From an uncultured Christensenellaceae bacterium (lineage in GTDB: Bacteria > Bacillota > Clostridia > Christensenellales > Pumilibacteraceae): 37,488 nucleotides of DNA. Each line of letters begins with the position of its first letter. Position 1 is the first letter of the stretch. The translations under genes and the position numbers were made by a program. The stretch lies in assembly GCA_910588315.1 (NCBI GenBank), contig CAJUQF010000010.1, positions 1-37,488 on the forward strand, written 5' to 3'. Under the pieces are notes generated by a model that saw nothing but the letters and a program-made list of their open reading frames with translations, was not told the origin of the DNA and did no database searches. Shown piece by piece: positions 34,423-37,488 of this stretch.

Positions 34423-35304
34423 ATGAAAAGAACAGTAAAGTTACGCGCGTTTGCCAAGGCGAATCTTTCGCTCAATATTACCGGAGTAAATGATATAAGC
34501 GGTCTGCACGAACTCGACAGCGTCATGATGACGCTCGACGTATGCGATACCGTCACTCTTTTCGAGCGCGACGACGAGCGGATCGTCGTTAAGTTTACCA
34601 ATGCCGATGTGGGTGAAAACAATACCGCATATAATGCGGCGCGGATCGTTCACGATATAATAGGCGGGTGCGGTTACGATATAACCGTCGAGAAAGGAAT
34701 ACCGATCGGCGCGGGGCTTGGCGGCTCGTCCGCCGACGGCGCGGCAGTGCTGCGCGCGCTCGACGTGCTGTATAAACTGCCGACGCGTGGAGTGGATATG
34801 CGCAAGACTGCGCTTTCCGTCGGGTCCGATGTTCCGTTTATGCTTACCGGCGGACTTGCGCGCGTGCGCGGTACGGGCGACGATCTGTTTTTCATTGAGA
34901 ACAAACTCGAACTGTTTATTGTCGGTTTGATGAGCGGCAGCGTGTCGACTGCGGCGGCATATAAAACTTTCGACGAATTATACCGTGAAAAAATGTATTG
35001 TCCGACCGACACCGACGGGCTGTGCGATAAACTGCTCGCAGGCGACAGGACCGCGTTATCGCATATGGGCAATGCATTGTATGCGCCCGCGGTAAAACTT
35101 TTACCGAGTGTGGGGTCCGACGTCGAAACTCTTACCAAGCTCGGTGCGGCTGTCAATATGACAGGCTCCGGCGGCATGGTGCTTGGGTATTTTACCGATT
35201 TGGATAAGTTCGTTAAATGTGTTCAATCGCTTGCCGACCGCAAGGTGTACGTTTTCGGGGTGGGCAAGACGGGAATTTTGCACGAGCATATAGGCGACGC
35301 ATGA
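34423..35304 (+). CDS. ispE: 4-diphosphocytidyl-2-C-methyl-D-erythritol kinase
   Basis: A 293-residue cytoplasmic GHMP-family kinase of the methylerythritol phosphate pathway; it phosphorylates CDP-methylerythritol with ATP on the way to isoprenoids. Visible motifs are the N-terminal AFAKANLSLNI (the family's substrate-binding A-KINL region, here KANL), GLHELDSVMMTLD, the ATP-binding P94-IGAGLGGSSA104, SDVPF near 127, and a C-terminal MTGSGGMVLGYF loop. The ATG at 34423 is chosen because an upstream in-frame TTG lies inside the -10 box and cannot be transcribed from this promoter. No Shine-Dalgarno sequence is present. Its place after veg and SPOCS/LysM matches other Firmicutes. Confidence 0.93.
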   Translation: MKRTVKLRAFAKANLSLNITGVNDISGLHELDSVMMTLDVCDTVTLFERDDERIVVKFTNADVGENNTAYNAARIVHDIIGGCGYDITVEKGIPIGAGLGGSSADGAAVLRALDVLYKLPTRGVDMRKTALSVGSDVPFMLTGGLARVRGTGDDLFFIENKLELFIVGLMSGSVSTAAAYKTFDELYREKMYCPTDTDGLCDKLLAGDRTALSHMGNALYAPAVKLLPSVGSDVETLTKLGAAVNMTGSGGMVLGYFTDLDKFVKCVQSLADRKVYVFGVGKTGILHEHIGDA

Positions 35305-35321
35305 CGCTTTGAAAATGTATT

Positions 35322-35458
35322 TTATTATATACAGAATCGGGACTTCTGTAGGGCGCGGCGCTCAGGCGCTCCGCATATGGCAGAGCAATAATCCGAGAAG
35401 CGGCAGGCAAGGGTCTGTCTGCCCTACGAATTGCACAATGAAATTTCCTTACGGCAGG
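35322..35458. repeat. Interspersed palindromic element, copy H
   Basis: Hairpin 2 is GGCAGGCA (35402-35409), loop AGGGTC (35410-35415), TGTCTGCC (35416-35423), with one G-U pair, then CTACGAATTGCACAAT. Hairpin 1 has a changed core (GGCGCTCAGGCGCTCC). The left outer end is degenerate. It starts about 20 nt after the ispE stop. Confidence 0.8.
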
Positions 35459-35502
35459 ATAATAAGAATCCAATTGTTATGCGAATTGCACAATATAATT
35501 GT

Positions 35503-35645
35503 TTATCGTAAAGCAATAACAGAATCGATCTTCGTAGGGAGCGCAGACCCGTGCGCTCCGCATGTGGACAAGCAATAATCCGAGAAGCGGCAGGCAAGGG
35601 TCTGCCTGCCCTACGAAGTACACAATGAAAATTCTTTACATAAAT
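35503..35645. repeat. Interspersed palindromic element, copy I (best complete copy)
   Basis: Left end TTATCGTAAAGCAATA; hairpin 1 GGAGCGCA (35538-35545), loop GACCCG, TGCGCTCC (35552-35559); hairpin 2 GGCAGGCA (35589-35596), loop AGGGTC (35597-35602), TGCCTGCC (35603-35610); outer arms CTTCGTAGGG and CCCTACGAAG; right end AATTCTTTACATAAA. A leftover right end of another copy (GAATTGCACAATATAATT) lies at 35483-35500, overlapping its left edge. Confidence 0.88.
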
Positions 35646-35671
35646 TATGAATATAAATCGCCGTACCATTG

Positions 35672-35781
35672 TGTCATTTCGAGCTTGTCGAGAAATCTCA
35701 TAGATAGGGAAATGATATAATCTATTGACATATACGAAAGTAAGATTTCTCCGCTCCGCTAACGCTCCGGTCGAAATGACA
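35672..35781. repeat. Second repeat family: TGTCATTTCGA inverted repeat
   Basis: TGTCATTTCGA (35672-35682) is the exact reverse complement of TCGAAATGACA (35771-35781). Inside it, GAGAAATCT (35690-35698) mirrors AGATTTCTC (35743-35751). Elements with these words recur in many unrelated bacterial genomes and are not related to the GTAG hairpin family. It lies just downstream of the minus-strand XRE gene and may also act as its terminator. Confidence 0.8.
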
Positions 35782-35801
35782 AATGGGCGATAAACGTCGA
35801 T

Positions 35802-36083
35802 TTATTTTGCAAGCAAAGTCAATAAAGCTTTTTTTCGTTCCGCGGGCATTGTTCTTATGATCCCCATTATTTCGTTATCCAAAGTGTTGTAATGCTCGTC
35901 GCGCCCGAGCAATTCGTCGAGCGAAACGTCGAAATAATCGGCGAGCGCGATCAACGTCTGCAAGTCCGGCTCGCTCGATCCGTTTTCCCAATTGCTTACG
36001 TTGCGCTGCATATTGTTTATCGCTTCTGCGAGTTGCTTTTGCGTCAGTCCCGTCTCTTCGCGCAATTCTTTCAGCTTTAACAT
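35802..36083 (-). CDS. XRE-family repressor
   Basis: A 93-residue protein on the minus strand. The HTH is canonical: LKELREETGLTQKQLAEAI, then QRNVSNWENGSSEPDLQTLIALADYFDVSLDELLG (about 3-60). A short C-terminal helical tail (IIRTMPAERKKALLTLL) probably mediates dimerisation. It is divergent from the membrane-protein gene, with a 133-nt shared upstream region containing a 7-bp palindrome. This arrangement suggests that it represses itself, its neighbour or both. The ribosome binding site is weak (AGGAA about 12 nt upstream). Confidence 0.85.
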   Translation of the reverse strand: MLKLKELREETGLTQKQLAEAINNMQRNVSNWENGSSEPDLQTLIALADYFDVSLDELLGRDEHYNTLDNEIMGIIRTMPAERKKALLTLLAK

Positions 36084-36122
36084 AGTAACTAATATTCCTA
36101 TTTTGTTTAATTTTTAATAAAT

Positions 36123-36141
36123 ATAGCAAGTTTATTGCTAT
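36123..36141. promoter_or_regulatory. Candidate operator between XRE repressor and membrane protein
   Basis: ATAGCAA (36123-36129) and TTGCTAT (36135-36141) form a perfect 7-bp inverted repeat with a 5-nt centre, typical of XRE dimer sites. It lies 7 nt upstream of a TTGACA hexamer on the + strand. Confidence 0.6.
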
Positions 36142-36147
36142 CATAAG

Positions 36148-36186
36148 TTGACAAAGAAAAATAAATACTATAAACTATACTATAAT
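36148..36186 (+). promoter_or_regulatory. Promoter region of the membrane-protein gene
   Basis: Perfect TTGACA lies at 36148-36153. Possible -10 boxes are TATAAA at 36169 (15-nt spacing) and TATAAT at 36181-36186 (27 nt, too far for this -35). The exact pair is unclear, but the region is clearly promoter-like. Confidence 0.5.
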
Positions 36187-36216
36187 AGAAATTATTTTAC
36201 TGTACGAGGGAATATT

Positions 36217-37353
36217 ATGGATTCAATATGTCTGTCGGTGTATTCTTTGTTTGTGCTTGTATGCGCGTTTCTTTTGGGTTTGTTATGCGACAGTGAACGA
36301 TTGTTCTCTGCATTGAGGTTTGCAATTGTCGGATTTGCGTCCGTAATGATGATATGCATCAGTTATGCAGAGATATATATTACGGCGCCTATTTTAGGAA
36401 TGTTGGTTGTCGCGGCTTTACGAAACGGGAGGAAATATATAATTCCTATTTTGTGGATCGTTACGACATTGTATATGTTGGTTTGGATCCTTGGCGGAGG
36501 TATGATTCCGAGAATTTTTTACGGCGGTATATATTTTATTATTTATGCGTGTTTGGTGATACTGCCGTGTCTGGGGTTTGCGATAGCGGCAACCGTTATA
36601 CGCAAAAAGCGTAAAGCGCGCGGACAACTGTACGTTGCAGAGAATGAACACGATTCGTTTTGGTTATTTCATATCGGTAACATATTATCCGCGATTTCAT
36701 TTATAGCGATGATACTCGGATTTAGATTTATAATGATATCATCGGATACTTTTGTTTGGTCGTTTTACTATGCCCACGACGGCGTTATTATAACAACGTT
36801 TGTTATTTGTGTGCTTGCCGGTCTTGCGTCCATGATAATGCTGAAAGTCGCTCGGGAAGAAGGGGGAGAATATACGGCTATGGACACGGCGCTATACATC
36901 TGGTCGTGGGTCGTGGCGGTCATTAGCATAGTGGTATTCGTTATTATGTTGATATTATTCTATATGTTGGGTTCGGGTGAAAGTTCATCTACGCAGCAAT
37001 CGGGAACGCGCAAAGTAAAGGACGAAAAGGGCAAAGAGCAGAAATTAAATTACAATGGCGGGGCGAGTGAAGAGTCGATAGACAAGAACGGCGAAGTATG
37101 GGTAACGAACGACGGCGGCGAGTCGTTCCGCAAGCGCGACGCATATGTTTATAAAGACGAAAACAATAAAGACAAAGTTTTGTATAACAGGTACGGTACG
37201 ACGGGCGGTAAACCTCTTACGTTAGAGGGTGATAAGGGAGATATATACGATTCCGATTTGTGGGGCAATATCAAAAAACGCGGTGACGGCAACGGTGACG
37301 TAATCGGGCAGATAAGAGAAAGCGACGTCGTCAAATCCAAAGTCGACGAATGA
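36217..37353 (+). CDS. Polytopic membrane protein of unknown function
   Basis: A 378-residue protein starting at ATG 36217, with GAGGG 6 nt upstream; the frame stays open further upstream but only through the promoter. About eight hydrophobic segments fill residues 1-260, including LSVYSLFVLVCAFLLGLL, a basic RKKRKARG loop near 130, and a final helix near 235-255. The last 115 residues are hydrophilic, rich in Lys, Asp and Gly (SSSTQQSGTRKVKDEKGKE, later WVTNDGGESFRKRDAYVYKDE), and probably form a soluble tail. I do not recognise the family. Control by the divergent XRE protein is likely from the layout. Confidence 0.75.
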   Translation: MDSICLSVYSLFVLVCAFLLGLLCDSERLFSALRFAIVGFASVMMICISYAEIYITAPILGMLVVAALRNGRKYIIPILWIVTTLYMLVWILGGGMIPRIFYGGIYFIIYACLVILPCLGFAIAATVIRKKRKARGQLYVAENEHDSFWLFHIGNILSAISFIAMILGFRFIMISSDTFVWSFYYAHDGVIITTFVICVLAGLASMIMLKVAREEGGEYTAMDTALYIWSWVVAVISIVVFVIMLILFYMLGSGESSSTQQSGTRKVKDEKGKEQKLNYNGGASEESIDKNGEVWVTNDGGESFRKRDAYVYKDENNKDKVLYNRYGTTGGKPLTLEGDKGDIYDSDLWGNIKKRGDGNGDVIGQIRESDVVKSKVDE

Positions 37354-37377
37354 ATAATGGAATAAACGTATAGGGCG

Positions 37378-37488
37378 TATATCGTAACGCAATAACCGAG
37401 AGACGTTTGTAGGGAGCGCAGACCCTTGCGCTCCGCTTGTGGTAAGGCAATAAACAAGAGAATGGCAGACGGTCTGCCTGCCCTACGA
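37378..37488. repeat. Interspersed palindromic element, copy J (cut by window end)
   Basis: Left end TATATCGTAACGCAATAA; hairpin 1 perfect: GGAGCGCA (37413-37420), loop GACCCT (37421-37426), TGCGCTCC (37427-37434). Hairpin 2 has lost three bases (GGCAGACGGTCTGCCTGCC), which destroys its loop. It starts 24 nt after the membrane-protein stop. Confidence 0.82.

Overview
The window looks like chromosome from an uncultured Gram-positive, low-to-moderate-GC Firmicute, most likely a gut-type Clostridium relative. The clues are Veg, a DUF3794 (SPOCS)/LysM protein and IspE in the order usual for Clostridia, strong GGAGG ribosome binding sites, a BspA-like lipoprotein and a giant MBG-type surface protein. 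Placement below class is a guess. No rRNA, tRNA, CRISPR array or insertion-sequence transposase was seen.

Layout. (1) 1-7853: a surface or regulatory operon on the + strand: the end of a DUF58 protein, two membrane-anchored von Willebrand factor A (vWA) proteins, and a lipoprotein with an FN3-like domain, BspA-type leucine-rich repeats and a Flg_new-like C-terminus, closed by a hairpin terminator. (2) 7900-8640: a gene-free block crowded with short palindromic interspersed elements. (3) 8814-9706: a Cys-rich helix-turn-helix regulator and a small coiled-coil protein. (4) 9846-25417: a 4673-residue secreted, membrane-anchored repeat protein, overlapping by one base a 516-residue membrane protein with an acidic linker and a duplicated cytoplasmic domain. 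(5) 25689-35304: rsmA, pckA, a three-gene HTH-nucleotidyltransferase/XRE/XRE operon, malQ, a minus-strand zinc-ribbon acidic protein, veg, SPOCS/LysM and ispE. The rsmA, veg and ispE genes match the order of the Bacillus rsmA-yabG-veg-sspF-ispE locus, with other genes inserted between. (6) 35305-37488: more interspersed elements, then a divergent pair, an XRE repressor (-) and a polytopic membrane protein (+), with a palindrome between them.

Main observations. First, a family of about ten elements has TTACCGTAAAGCAATT-like ends and two inverted GTAG-plus-hairpin modules with complementary loops (GACCCT/AGGGTC), built like REP/BIME elements mobilised by RAYT transposases. Second, rsmA and ispE each have a good promoter whose -10 hexamer ends exactly 6 nt before the only plausible ATG, which predicts leaderless mRNAs. 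Third, the giant MBG protein is translationally coupled to a membrane protein carrying two copies of an approximately 150-residue domain that I cannot name. Fourth, a GSX10DXD nucleotidyltransferase fused to an HTH has no HEPN partner and sits with two tandem XRE paralogues behind a 13-bp inverted repeat.
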